A DNA stretch of 64,000 nt from Nocardioides bruguierae (GCF_023656415.1 NZ_JAMOIL010000017.1:1-64000); one strand, 5' to 3'; shown: positions 54,446-63,740, counted from the first letter of the stretch. The notes: generated from the sequence alone by a model not told the origin. Program-made: numbers and translations.

Positions 54446-55951
54446 ATGTCCACCCATTCCTCCACTTCTGTGCTCGTCGTGGGCGCTGGTCCGGCGGGGC
54501 TGACTCTCGCCTGCGACCTGCGCCGCCGTGGCGTCGATGTCCGCATCATCAGCGCGGCTACCGGGGTCTTCCCGGGGTCCCGTGCCAAGGGGGTGCAACC
54601 GCGCACTCTGGAAGTTCTCGACGACCTGGCCGTACTGGAAGATGTCGCAGCCCATGCCACGACCTACCCCAAGCTCGGAATACATCTCGGCCCCGCGGTC
54701 ATCAAGCGCAGGATGATCTCGCTGCACCGGGCCACGGAAGACGTCCCGTATCCCAACACTCTTCTGTCCGGTCAGTACGACACGGACGCCGCACTTCTCC
54801 GGCGGCTCGAGCAGCTCGGCGGTTCCGTCGAGTTCGAGACTCGTCTCACCGGCCTGGCTCAGACCGACGGGACTGTCACGGCGACCCTGGAAGGGCCCGA
54901 CGGAGTCGAGCAGTGCTCAGCTGACTACCTCGTCGGCGCCGACGGGGGCTCGAGCGCGGTCCGCAGGTCGGCAGCCATACCGTTCGAGGGGACGACAGAC
55001 GAGACCGACCGGATGATCGTGGCAGACCTGGTGATGTCCGGGCTCTCCCGAGACCTCTGGCACATCTGGCCGGGGCTCAACGGCCACTTCATGGCGCTGT
55101 GTCCGATGCCCGGTGGTGAGCTCTTCCAGTTGATGCTCAAGCTCAAGCCCGGTGAGCCCGCTGAGATGACCTCGGATGCGCTCACGAGGGCCATCCGCGC
55201 TCGCCGCGGCACCCGCTCGGTGCAGATCGCGGAGGTCCGATGGTCGTCCGTGTGGCGGCCCAACGTCCGACTGGCCCAGCGCTACCGCAGTGAGCGGGTC
55301 TTCCTGATCGGCGACGCCGCCCACGTCCATCCGCCCACCGGGGCCCAGGGCCTCAACACGGGGGTGCAGGACGCCTACAACCTCGGCTGGAAGCTCGCGC
55401 AGGTCATTGCCGGTGCGCCTGATGGTCTGCTCGACAGCTACGAGGCTGAGCGGCAGCCGGTGGCGGCCGGCGTGCTCGGGCTGGCCGTCAGGCTTTACGA
55501 CGACACACGCGCCCACCCGTCGGCGGCACTGAAGCGAGGCGACGAGGAGCGGCAGCTCTCCCTCACCTACCGTGGTGGACCGCTCGCGCTGGACGTGAGC
55601 GACGACAGCCCTGGCGTGCGACCGGGAGACCGAGCGTCGAATGTCAGCTGGGTCGATCCGAGCGAAGGCCCCCAGCGCCTCATCGATCACCTGCGCGGGC
55701 CGCATTTCACCCTCCTGGCGCTCGGCGAGGCGGCGGTCGAGGCGGTCGGGGGAGTCGCCTGGCCGGCCGCTGGCGCGCGACTGCACACCATCTCGCTCAC
55801 TGGTGCTTCGGCTCAGCACGTGGCCACTGCCTACGGAGTCACCTTGCCGACCCAGGTGCTGATCAGGCCGGACGGCTACGTCGCACAGGTGGCCCACGAG
55901 AACTTTGCTGATGCAGTGAACCGATTCATCTCGCTGAGCGCGCCCCGATGA
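54446..55951 (+). CDS. FAD-dependent aromatic monooxygenase (PheA/TfdB, Rox-like)
   Basis: 501 residues from ATG 54446. The Rossmann motif GAGPAG at 13-18, the DG motif YLVGADGGSSAVR (about 163-176) and the second FAD motif VFLIGDAAHVHPPTGAQG with LNTGVQDAYNLGWKLA (about 286-320) identify a group A flavin monooxygenase. Overall layout with a C-terminal thioredoxin-like domain resembles phenol hydroxylases and rifampicin monooxygenase. The substrate could be an aromatic pollutant or antibiotic; the divergent TetR regulator favours response to the substrate itself. Confidence 0.9.
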   Translation: MSTHSSTSVLVVGAGPAGLTLACDLRRRGVDVRIISAATGVFPGSRAKGVQPRTLEVLDDLAVLEDVAAHATTYPKLGIHLGPAVIKRRMISLHRATEDVPYPNTLLSGQYDTDAALLRRLEQLGGSVEFETRLTGLAQTDGTVTATLEGPDGVEQCSADYLVGADGGSSAVRRSAAIPFEGTTDETDRMIVADLVMSGLSRDLWHIWPGLNGHFMALCPMPGGELFQLMLKLKPGEPAEMTSDALTRAIRARRGTRSVQIAEVRWSSVWRPNVRLAQRYRSERVFLIGDAAHVHPPTGAQGLNTGVQDAYNLGWKLAQVIAGAPDGLLDSYEAERQPVAAGVLGLAVRLYDDTRAHPSAALKRGDEERQLSLTYRGGPLALDVSDDSPGVRPGDRASNVSWVDPSEGPQRLIDHLRGPHFTLLALGEAAVEAVGGVAWPAAGARLHTISLTGASAQHVATAYGVTLPTQVLIRPDGYVAQVAHENFADAVNRFISLSAPR

Positions 55952-56095
55952 TGCGCCCAGCGGCCCAGCGGCTGGGTAGGGGTGCAGTCGCTGGCCGGCA
56001 CGGCAAGTCGACGCAACCGAGTGCTCAGACGTAGCACCTCCGCCGCGTCAGATGCTCGAGGCATCGGGGTGGGGCGTCCTGACACACTGTGGTCC

Positions 56096-56689
56096 GTGAG
56101 TGAGGAAGCCCCTTCGCGCAAACGCGGGCACAAGCTTGAGGCGGCCATCCTCGAGGCGGCCTGGGCCGAGCTGTCCGAGTCGGGCTGGCGGGGGTTCACG
56201 ATCCAGGGCGTTGCCAAGCGGGCGCGGACCGGCAAGGCCTCGATATATGCCCGCTGGCCGACCAAGGCCCTTCTGGTTCATGCGTCCGCGCAGATGGTCG
56301 GTTCGCAGCTGCCCCGACCAGTTTTATCGACGGGACACCTCGCCGAGGATCTCGCGGCGACTCTGACAGCGGCCTCCGAATACCTGAGCGGCCCGTTCGC
56401 TGAAGCCCTCCATGCCATTACCGAGGCCCTTCGGATGGACCCCACGGCCCCCGCGATCGACGCGGCCACCGAGGAGATCCGCATCGTTGCCGACATCATT
56501 CGCGCTGCTCAGGCCGCTGGCGAGCTGGGTCCGGGCGCCGTCCCACGATCGGTGACTCACTGCGGCTTCGCGCTGTTGAACTACCACTTGATGACTCGTC
56601 GAACGCCGCCGGACCCGGATGAGATCGAGTCGATCGCACGCGACGTCTGGGCTCCGGCGATCCGCGCCAGCCTGCCCTGTGCTGACTGA
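56096..56689 (+). CDS. TetR-family regulator
   Basis: 197 residues from GTG 56096; the frame is open to 55982 but only from here is the start protein-like. HTH: KLEAAILEAAWAELSESGWR then FTIQGVAKRARTGKASIYAR. A TetR_C-type ligand domain follows (LHAITEALRMDPTAPAID). It starts 144 bases after the monooxygenase on the same strand and ends 200 bases before the rhamnosidase; which neighbour it controls is unclear. Confidence 0.85.
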   Translation: MSEEAPSRKRGHKLEAAILEAAWAELSESGWRGFTIQGVAKRARTGKASIYARWPTKALLVHASAQMVGSQLPRPVLSTGHLAEDLAATLTAASEYLSGPFAEALHAITEALRMDPTAPAIDAATEEIRIVADIIRAAQAAGELGPGAVPRSVTHCGFALLNYHLMTRRTPPDPDEIESIARDVWAPAIRASLPCAD

Positions 56690-56750
56690 CGGCGGTCTGG
56701 GTGGCCGGGCTGCTCTGGCTGCACCCCAATAGAGGTCGCCGCGTTCTCTA

Positions 56751-56779
56751 TTGACGTCGTGTGACCCCCGTCATACAGT
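56751..56779 (+). promoter_or_regulatory. promoter of the rhamnosidase gene
   Basis: TTGACG (56751-56756) and TACAGT (56774-56779) are 17 bases apart, a good sigma-70-type promoter about 110 bases before the start codon. Confidence 0.65.
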
Positions 56780-56792
56780 GCTGCCCACCCGC

Positions 56793-56804
56793 TGAAAGGT
56801 TTCA
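56793..56804. promoter_or_regulatory. operator-like palindrome before the rhamnosidase gene
   Basis: TGAAAGGTTTCA, an inverted repeat with TGAAA/TTTCA arms, lies just downstream of the -10 box at the start of the transcript. The form is that of LacI-family operators. The regulator is not evident in the window. Confidence 0.5.
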
Positions 56805-56890
56805 ATACCTGGGGCGGGCCCGCGTGGACCGAGCCCTGTCCACGACTTCGCCTCCGGTCCATCGACCGCCGCTTGCCAGGGAGTCGCGTG

Positions 56891-59083
56891 ATGCACTCAT
56901 TCCCCCTCAGAACCAGACTTCGAGCCACGCTCGCTGCTGCAACCATGGCGTCCGTCGTCATGGGGCTGGCCCCGATCGCCCCGAGCCTCGCGACAGAGCC
57001 ACAGGAGCAACCTGCCCGAGCAGCAGGTTCGACGGTGGACTGGCGCGAGTACGTCCTGGGGCCAGACCACAAGCTCGTTGCACCGGTAGCGGTCACCTTG
57101 CTCTCCGGTGATGTCACCAACCTCCCCGCACTGACCGGCGCGGGCGGAGCAGCCACCTTCACTGTCGAGGAGGGGGGCGAGCCGGCCTCGGTCCTCATCG
57201 ACTACGGGAAGGAAATTGCCGGCACGCCTTTCCTTGATTTCGCTGAAGGTGACGACAGCGCCGCGCCGGACATCTACACGGCCTTCAGCGAGACCCGCGA
57301 CAACTTCTACGGACAGGCGCTGAGCAAGACGTCGGCGCCGGCAAGTAGCGGCGATTCTGTGATCGAGGTGACTGGCCCGGCTCTCTTCCGCGTTGGCGAC
57401 ACCATCCACTTCTACCCTGCGGGTGGCCAGAACGTCGTCACGGCCATCGACGGGGACGTGCTGACCCTCGAGAATCCGCTGGCGGCCGATCTCGGCACCG
57501 GGGTCTACGTCGTGGCGCTGACGAGTCGCCTGTCCGGTGACAGCACCACGTCGGCCGGCTACCCCAGAGTGCTCAGAATGGCCGTCTCGAGCGGAGCTCG
57601 GGCATTCGGATCGTTCGAGGGTGGCCAGCGCTATCAGGTCATTGAGCTGCAGGACCCGGGCTCGGTGAGCATCACTGGTGTCGGGACCAGGTTCGAGGCC
57701 TATCGCGCCACGGCTGCCAAGTACGAGGGCTACTTCCTGTCGAGCTCTCGGAAGCTCAACAAGATCTGGTACAGCGGGGCCTACACCCTGCAGACCAGCA
57801 TGCAGCCGGCCGGGAAGGGGGCCCACCCGGAAACCGTGCCGGTCGTGCTGGACGGAGCCAAGCGCGACCGCGCACTCTGGGCAGGTGACCTGGCGATCGA
57901 AGGTCCTGGCATCCTCGCCACCCTCGGTTCCAACGGCCAGGAGTATGTGCGACAGACACTCCTGAAATTTCTGCGCACGACCAGCGCAGGCGCGGGCATC
58001 AATGGCCAGAACGCCCGCTCCGGGGCGATGGAGCCGTACTCGAACAGCTACTCCCATTGGGCAGCCATCGCCGCGGTGGACTACGTCAAGAGGTCCGGGG
58101 ACATGCGCTTCGCCCGTCGGTTCCTTCCGGTTCTTCAGGGTCAGCTCGCGTTCGACCAGACCCTCACCCGCAAGAATGGCCTCGTCGCCACGAGCGACGA
58201 CTCGTGGGATGTGGCCGGCGGATACGACTGGAATCCCTACGACGGTGCGAAAAGTGGGGTGGTGACGTCCTTCAACCTGTTGTACTTCGAGGCATTGCGG
58301 CAGACCGCCTATCTGGAGCAGCGGCTTGGTGACGTTGCGGCGGCCGAAGCCCACCTGGCCACGGCCTCGAAGGTCAAGCGCTCGATCAACCGAAGCCTCT
58401 TCAACACGTCCACGGGCGTGTACGACAATTCCGCGAGCGATCGGGGCACCGTCGCTCAGGACGCCAACTCGCTCGCAGTCCTCTTCGGAGTCGTGCCTCC
58501 GACGAAGCTCGCAGGGGTGCTCGCCTCGCTGAAGGGATTGTGGGGTCCCTATGGATCTGCGCCCTACTCGGACGCCGCCCACAGCACGTTGATCAGCCCC
58601 TTCATCAGCGCCTTCACCTCTGCGGCCCTGTTCGAGCAGGGCGATGTCGCCGCGGCCAAGGACTTGGTGAAGCGCACCTGGGGGCCGATGACTGAGGCTC
58701 GCAATCCGAGCTACACCGGCACGTTCTGGGAGAACGTGGCGTCGGACGGCACGGTTGCCGACGCCTCGACAAGTCTGTCCCATGGGTGGTCGGCGGGTGC
58801 CACGGCAGTCCTGAGCGACTACGTGCTCGGGGTCAAGGCGATCGAGCCCGGCTACCGCACGTTCGAGGTCGATCCCGCGTTCGAGACCGTGCAGTGGGCG
58901 CGAGGCGCGGTGCCGACGCCGCGTGGTGCGATCACGGTTCGGTGGCAAGCCGTCGGGGCCGGCCACGAGCTCCGAGTCCGGGTGCCTGCGCACAGCACGG
59001 CAAGGGTCAGGACCGATGGCCGACGATGGGTCACCGTCAAGGGCGGACCCGCCGGCGTGAGCCGGGTGTTCGTCATCAACTGA
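56891..59083 (+). CDS. secreted GH78-like alpha-L-rhamnosidase
   Basis: 730 residues from ATG 56891 with GGGAG seven bases upstream; TTG 56873 is less likely. N-terminal signal peptide (basic start, then LAAATMASVVMGLAPIAP). Residues ~30-265 are beta-rich and include a short extra module (SVIEVTGPALFRVGD to about 220). From ~275 comes the (alpha/alpha)6 barrel with YEGYFLSSSRKLNKIWYSGA, the GH78 motif VLDGAKRDRALWAGDLAIEG (about 319-338), DDSWDVAGGYDWNP and FWENVASDG. LSHGWSAGATAVLSDYVLGV and the C-terminal sandwich are typical. It would release terminal rhamnose outside the cell. Confidence 0.88.
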   Translation: MHSFPLRTRLRATLAAATMASVVMGLAPIAPSLATEPQEQPARAAGSTVDWREYVLGPDHKLVAPVAVTLLSGDVTNLPALTGAGGAATFTVEEGGEPASVLIDYGKEIAGTPFLDFAEGDDSAAPDIYTAFSETRDNFYGQALSKTSAPASSGDSVIEVTGPALFRVGDTIHFYPAGGQNVVTAIDGDVLTLENPLAADLGTGVYVVALTSRLSGDSTTSAGYPRVLRMAVSSGARAFGSFEGGQRYQVIELQDPGSVSITGVGTRFEAYRATAAKYEGYFLSSSRKLNKIWYSGAYTLQTSMQPAGKGAHPETVPVVLDGAKRDRALWAGDLAIEGPGILATLGSNGQEYVRQTLLKFLRTTSAGAGINGQNARSGAMEPYSNSYSHWAAIAAVDYVKRSGDMRFARRFLPVLQGQLAFDQTLTRKNGLVATSDDSWDVAGGYDWNPYDGAKSGVVTSFNLLYFEALRQTAYLEQRLGDVAAAEAHLATASKVKRSINRSLFNTSTGVYDNSASDRGTVAQDANSLAVLFGVVPPTKLAGVLASLKGLWGPYGSAPYSDAAHSTLISPFISAFTSAALFEQGDVAAAKDLVKRTWGPMTEARNPSYTGTFWENVASDGTVADASTSLSHGWSAGATAVLSDYVLGVKAIEPGYRTFEVDPAFETVQWARGAVPTPRGAITVRWQAVGAGHELRVRVPAHSTARVRTDGRRWVTVKGGPAGVSRVFVIN

Positions 59084-59191
59084 GCGACGTCGTGCAAGAC
59101 CTGTTCGGCCGGCCGACGAAAATGGACGGTCGGGACAGGGCACGCACGCTGCCGACAAGCAAGACAGACCCACCCAGGCAGAGTCGCAAAC

Positions 59192-59245
59192 GATCCCGGG
59201 CTGGGACGCCGCACCGCGTCGAGTGCAGCGTCTCGGCCCGGGATC
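59192..59245. terminator. bidirectional hairpin between convergent genes
   Basis: GATCCCGGGCTGGGACGC (59192-59209) and GCGTCTCGGCCCGGGATC (59228-59245) pair over 18 positions with two G-T type mismatches and an 18-base loop. It lies between the plus-strand rhamnosidase and the minus-strand HupE gene and can stop both transcripts. Confidence 0.7.
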
Positions 59246-59346
59246 ACCTGCGTCAGACGAGTCATGCGACAGGAAGATCCCAGCGTCTCGGCGCGTGCCG
59301 ACGACGTTCGGGTCGAGGCCGATGCCTCCTCACGCCAGACTTCGGG

Positions 59347-60726
59347 TCAGACCGCGACGGGGCGCCGTGGGTGTGTCCATCGCACGGCCAGCAGCGCGGC
59401 GGCGCCGAGTGCGAGCAGGAGTGCGACGCGCTCGGGGCTGGCGAGCAGGACAGCGACGACGGGCTCGAGCGGATTCCCGGTCGTGAGGCCACGTTCGATG
59501 GCCCAGGACGCGGCGACGACACCGATGCACCCGGCGAGCACGGTCGTGGCCACGCGGGAGCGGGCCAGCACCAGGAGAGGTGCGAGCACGAGGACGAGGG
59601 CGAGGACCTGGGCGGCCTCGAGACCGAGGTTGAACCCGAGGAGCGGCAGGACGAGGTCGGAACCCCGCAGCGACAGCTCACCGAGCGCGCCGGCGAACCC
59701 GAGGCCGTGGACGAGGCCGAAGACGGCCGTGAGGCCGAGCTCCCAGCGCCACGACAGCCGCGGGCGAGCCGCGTGCACGGCGGTGACGAGGATGGTCAGC
59801 GCGATCGCTGTCTCGACCCACCGGCTCGGCAGGTCGACGAGACCGGTGGCGGCCAGGGCAAGGCTGATCGAGTGGCCGACGGTGAAGGTCGCCGTGAGCA
59901 GGACGAGGCGTCGGACGGTCGTTCGCCATCCTGCCTTCACGGCTCCGGTTCCTGCGTCCGAGGCCTGGACCGACAGCGACCGTCGGGCCACGCCCAGGGC
60001 CAGCAGGCACAGGAGGAGCAGGTGGTCGGCACCGGAGCGGAAGTGCTCGAACCCGATCGCGAGCATCTCGCGGACCGTGCTGAGCGACGAGGCGGTGGGC
60101 TCCGCGGCCCCGGACGGGAGAGTGACGGTGAGGGACGTGCTCGGCTCGGCCTGGGTGAGGGTGGCGACCAGGGAGGTCTCGCCGTCGGTGCCCACGGCGC
60201 CGACGTAGACCTGGTGCGTCACGATGACGTCGGTGACCAGGCCCCACGTCAGTGCGAGGTCCGTGAGCTCGGTGCCGGTCGCGGTGTTCGCGGGCACGGC
60301 GCGCAGGACGACGCGGGCAGCGTCCACGCCCTCGACGGAGCCGGCGGTGACCCGCTGCACCGAGAGGGTCCATGCGGTGCCATCGGCGGCGGTGAGGGAG
60401 ACCTTGCTCAGCAGCAGGTCGGTGATGGAGTCGGCGTCGGCGGTGACCGCGGCGTCGACTCCGTCGTCGGCAGCGTCTTGGGCGAAGGAGGTGCCATAGG
60501 CAAGGTCGAGACGGTCGAGCGGGACGCGGGCCACGAGGGTGACGACGGGGGACTCCGCGGTGGCGTCGGCGCCGAGCCGGGTGACCACGAGCGTGGGGGA
60601 GGCGCCGTGCGCGCTCGCCGGGACGGCCAGACCGACCAGCGCGAGCGCGGCGGCCGCGAGGCCGGCGGCCATCAAGGCCACCGACCTCGCGCACCGCTCC
60701 AGAGCCCCGGTGTCGGGAATGGTCAC
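59347..60726 (-). CDS. HupE/UreJ-family membrane protein
   Basis: 459 residues from GTG 60726, which overlaps the stop of the DUF3500 gene (GTGA); the much longer frame to 61557 lies in antisense to that gene. Signal or anchor helix at the N-terminus, then an extracytoplasmic beta-rich domain (~45-235). The C-terminal half has about six membrane helices with the HupE/UreJ_2 motif GFEHFRSGADHLLLLCLLAL, FTVGHSISLALA and LVHGLGFAGALGE. HupE/UreJ proteins are implicated in Ni2+/Co2+ passage, but this long subgroup is uncharacterised. Confidence 0.83.
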   Translation of the reverse strand: MTIPDTGALERCARSVALMAAGLAAAALALVGLAVPASAHGASPTLVVTRLGADATAESPVVTLVARVPLDRLDLAYGTSFAQDAADDGVDAAVTADADSITDLLLSKVSLTAADGTAWTLSVQRVTAGSVEGVDAARVVLRAVPANTATGTELTDLALTWGLVTDVIVTHQVYVGAVGTDGETSLVATLTQAEPSTSLTVTLPSGAAEPTASSLSTVREMLAIGFEHFRSGADHLLLLCLLALGVARRSLSVQASDAGTGAVKAGWRTTVRRLVLLTATFTVGHSISLALAATGLVDLPSRWVETAIALTILVTAVHAARPRLSWRWELGLTAVFGLVHGLGFAGALGELSLRGSDLVLPLLGFNLGLEAAQVLALVLVLAPLLVLARSRVATTVLAGCIGVVAASWAIERGLTTGNPLEPVVAVLLASPERVALLLALGAAALLAVRWTHPRRPVAV

Positions 60727-61958
60727 GACGACGTGCCCGTCCCGTAGTCGAGCTCCTTGTCGCGGTAGATCGTGTGCAGGTGGATGCCGGACTCGCCGGG
60801 GTTGTCCACGTTGGCCCACTCGATCCAGACCCGGGGACCGTCGATGCGCAGGTAGGAGCCGGTGGTGTCCTGGTCGACCTGGCCCGACCACGACACGTAG
60901 GTGTCCTCCAGCTGGGACTCGTAGAGGTCCAGCAGCGGCTGGGCGAGATCCTCGTCGTAGTCGTCCACGTAGCCCTCGATGACCGACCAGACGAGCTCCT
61001 GCTCCTCCTCGGTCAGGTCGCCGTAGGCCACGCCCTCGGTGTCGGGGTAGTCGGTGTCCGACTGCGGGCCCATGACCAGCTGGTCGTAGGTGCCACTGAG
61101 CTCGGCGGCCGCCAGGGTGTCGTCGTCCATCGAGGTGAACAGGGCGAAGAAGTTGTCCGCGAGGTCGCCCATCGCCTCGACGCTCTCGCCGTCCTCGTTG
61201 GTGTACTCGATCGGCTGGACGCCCTTGAAGTACGGCGTCACCGAGAGGGCGCCGTCGCCGACAGTGACCATGATGCCGAGGTGGTGGCCGCCGAACTGGA
61301 TGGCCCAGGCGTCGTCGGTGGACGGGTCGCCGTAGAAGGCGATGTGGTAATTGGCGGTGCCGTAGGTGGTGTCGTCCTCGCCGGAGGACAGCGTCTCCTC
61401 GGAGCCCTGCTGGGCGGTGAAGTACTCCAGGCCCTGGTCGGAGAGCACGGTCTCGAGGATCGCCATCACGGCTTCCTGCTGGGCGTCGGAGAGGTCGCCC
61501 ATCCGCAGGCCCACGCGGCCGCTGAAGAGACCGTCGGGGAAGTTGGACCAGCTGCACTCCTTGGTGGAGAGGTCGGCGAAGTCCTGGGTGACCTCGGTGA
61601 CCTGGTCGTCGTCCAGCAGAGCGATCAGCGCGTTGGCGGCATCGACCGCCTCGGCGGTGACCTCGGTGGTGTCGGCGTCCGGGGTGGAGGCGGAGATGGT
61701 GTCGGTGTCGTCGGCCTCGCAGGTGGTGCTGCCACCCATTCCGCCGCCGTCACCGGGAGCCTCGCCGTCGCCCGGGCCGCCCGAGGGCATGCCATCAGCC
61801 GAGGCCGAGGTCGAGTCGCTCGCGGTGCTGTCGTCGTCCGACCCGCAGGCGGTGAGGCCGGCGAGGCCCAGGGTGGTGACGGTCGCGCCGACGGCGAGCC
61901 GCACGGCGAGGCTTGCACGCCGGGTGCGGCGCGCCGGCGCGATGAACGTGTTGGCCAT
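60723..61958 (-). CDS. DUF3500 lipoprotein
   Basis: 411 residues from ATG 61958. Signal peptide with RRTRR, hydrophobic core and lipobox LTAC (Cys about residue 38), then a Ser/Asp/Gly-rich spacer and a DUF3500 domain: WSNFPDGLFSGRVGLRMGDLSD, ANYHIAFYGDPSTDDAWAIQFGGHHLGIM, and a C-terminal IHLHTIYRDKELDYG. The GGHHL and HLHT histidines could bind metal. It is co-translated with the HupE/UreJ-like gene, which suggests that the lipoprotein serves that membrane protein. Function not known. Confidence 0.8.
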   Translation of the reverse strand: MANTFIAPARRTRRASLAVRLAVGATVTTLGLAGLTACGSDDDSTASDSTSASADGMPSGGPGDGEAPGDGGGMGGSTTCEADDTDTISASTPDADTTEVTAEAVDAANALIALLDDDQVTEVTQDFADLSTKECSWSNFPDGLFSGRVGLRMGDLSDAQQEAVMAILETVLSDQGLEYFTAQQGSEETLSSGEDDTTYGTANYHIAFYGDPSTDDAWAIQFGGHHLGIMVTVGDGALSVTPYFKGVQPIEYTNEDGESVEAMGDLADNFFALFTSMDDDTLAAAELSGTYDQLVMGPQSDTDYPDTEGVAYGDLTEEEQELVWSVIEGYVDDYDEDLAQPLLDLYESQLEDTYVSWSGQVDQDTTGSYLRIDGPRVWIEWANVDNPGESGIHLHTIYRDKELDYGTGTSS

Positions 61959-62203
61959 GGAAGGGGTCTCCTGGTCAGAGTGGGTCGAGGCCCGGACGTG
62001 CCGGGTCGACGGCCCCGCGTTCTGGGGATGGCGCGACGGTAACGGACGTTCTTGTGCGAATCCTGTGGGCTCTCCGTGCGAGGCTCATGACGCCAGCTGG
62101 CCGCAGGCCTGCCACAGGCTGGTTCTCGCAGCGGGGCACGGTCGGGTTCCACGTCCGCCCGAGCGAGGCACGCGCCTCCGGCTCAGTGCCGTGGACGGCT
62201 GCC

Positions 62204-62992
62204 TCAGGTCCGGAGGAGTGCGGAGTGGAGCTGGTAGCGGCTGGCTGCGTAGAGGTGGTGGCCGACCTCGATGGCGCGTCCGCGGTCGTCGTAGGTGACC
62301 TGGTCGACCGTGAGCAGTGCGCTGCTGGGCTCCTGCAGGGTGTCGGCTTCCTCGGGTGTGGCTCGGCGTGCGCCGACGGTCTGGTTGGCGATGTGGGGGT
62401 TGACCGCCTTGGCGCGCAGGAGCCGGTAGAGGCTGGTCGTCTCGATCTCGGTGCTGGTGATCGGAGCCAGCTCTTCGGGTAGGTGGTTCGTCATCAGAGC
62501 GATGGGGACGTCGTCGGCGAGTCGGAGGCGGACGATGCGCAGGACGGGGCTTGCCGGGCGGACCTCGAGCAGGTCGGCCACCCGGTCGGTGGCGGGGGTC
62601 AGGCCGAGGTCGAGGACCTGTGTGGTCGGGTGGAGCCCGGCGCGCTCGAGGTCCTCGTGCAGGCTGGCGAGCTCGATGGAGCGGGACACGCGTGGGGGCA
62701 GGACCCGGGTGCCGATGCCTCGGCGTCGGACGACAAGCGCGGTGTCGACCAGCCGCTGCATGGCGCGTCGGATGGTCGGTCGGGAGACCCCGAGCATCTC
62801 TACCAGGGTCGGCTCGCTGGGCAGCAGGGTTCCTGGCGCGAGGTCACCGGAGGCGATGGCCTGCTGCAGGTGGGTGGCGAGCTGGTGGTGGATGGGGACG
62901 GGTGTGAGCCGATCGGGTACGAAGCCGGTGAGCACCGTCCGGGCTGGGCCGTCGGTCTCAGTGCGCGGTTCGGTCGGCCTGGCTCGGGGCAT
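62204..62992 (-). CDS. GntR-family regulator with UTRA domain
   Basis: 262 residues. The N-terminal winged helix PIHHQLATHLQQAIASGDLA with LPSEPTLVEMLGVSRPTIRR (about 33-75) is GntR/HutC type. The C-terminal UTRA effector domain (~110-255) includes ALMTNHLPEELAP and DRGRAIEVGHHLYAASRYQL. It likely senses a small sugar or amino acid derivative. Neighbours give no firm target: the DUF3500 gene start is 245 bases downstream, and 62993-63225 upstream is empty. Confidence 0.9.
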   Translation of the reverse strand: MPRARPTEPRTETDGPARTVLTGFVPDRLTPVPIHHQLATHLQQAIASGDLAPGTLLPSEPTLVEMLGVSRPTIRRAMQRLVDTALVVRRRGIGTRVLPPRVSRSIELASLHEDLERAGLHPTTQVLDLGLTPATDRVADLLEVRPASPVLRIVRLRLADDVPIALMTNHLPEELAPITSTEIETTSLYRLLRAKAVNPHIANQTVGARRATPEEADTLQEPSSALLTVDQVTYDDRGRAIEVGHHLYAASRYQLHSALLRT

Positions 62993-63225
62993 CTGTCTCG
63001 CCTTCGTCGCACTCGTGCAGCTTCGCCGCCTTGCCCCTGCATCAGCGGGTCGCTGGTGCTGAGGTTGTTCGATCGGGGCGAGGCTACGTCACTGCGCGCT
63101 GCCCGAGCCTGACGAACGAGCGCCCGACACCCGCTCTCGGTCGAGGCTCGGGGTGTGTGGACGCTCGATCGTTGTCTGCGACCAGGAGATCCGCTTGCGC
63201 GGTCGCGGTGGTCATCGGGTCGTCC

Positions 63226-63696
63226 TCACCTTCCGGCCGGCCGGGCCTCGAAAGGGCCCCCTGCGTCGCGGGCTGCTCGAGACATCTTGGAGAGGAGCTC
63301 GATCAAGGTGGCTCGCTCGGTGGGGGAGAGGCAGTCCAGGAACGCGGCTGCGTGCAGGCCGTCACGCATCGCGGTCCACAGGTCCTGGCCTCTTTCGGTG
63401 AGGACGAGCACGCGCTTGCGGCCGTCGCTCGGGTGGAGCTCGCGCGCCACAAGCCCGGCTTCCTGGAGTCGGTCGGCCACCAGCGTGGCGGTCGACGGGT
63501 CTCGGTCGAGTCGTCGTGCCAGGTCTCGTGGCGTCACGGGGTCGGTCGACGTGGCCAGGAGTCGGATGGTCGGCCCTGCGGAGGCGGGGGCCCCGAACGC
63601 CTGAAGGGTCTCGGCCACCAGGGTGCCGCCCCGCTCGGCCAGGTCCGTCAGGAGTGCGAAGACCTGTGCCTTCTCGTGGGTCTCTCGTGGGGTCAC
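63226..63696 (-). CDS. MarR-family regulator
   Basis: 156 residues from GTG 63696. The winged helix TPRDLARRLDRDPSTATLVADRLQ-type region (about 54-77) is followed by the wing LHPSDGRKRVLVLTERG. Divergent from the reductase gene at the right edge with a 61-base gap, so it probably controls that gene and itself. Confidence 0.9.
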   Translation of the reverse strand: MTPRETHEKAQVFALLTDLAERGGTLVAETLQAFGAPASAGPTIRLLATSTDPVTPRDLARRLDRDPSTATLVADRLQEAGLVARELHPSDGRKRVLVLTERGQDLWTAMRDGLHAAAFLDCLSPTERATLIELLSKMSRAARDAGGPFEARPAGR

Positions 63697-63709
63697 GGTC
63701 GGGATGCTA

Positions 63710-63740
63710 CATTGTTCAAGTCAATGATACGACTCAATGA
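63710..63740. promoter_or_regulatory. repeat cluster in the marR-reductase divergent promoter
   Basis: CATTG (63710-63714) and CAATG (63722-63726) form an inverted repeat, and TCAATGA occurs as a direct repeat at 63721-63727 and 63734-63740. This is the likely MarR binding region and is notably AT-rich against the surroundings. Confidence 0.45.

Noticed and set aside
54305..54727. longer TetR protein starting at 54727
   Set aside because: The added part is antisense to the monooxygenase gene and covers the operator; no homology to regulators.
60727..61557. extended HupE protein up to 61557
   Set aside because: The region is antisense-frame or shifted-frame reading of the DUF3500 lipoprotein gene, and the GTGA junction at 60723-60726 gives a natural start.
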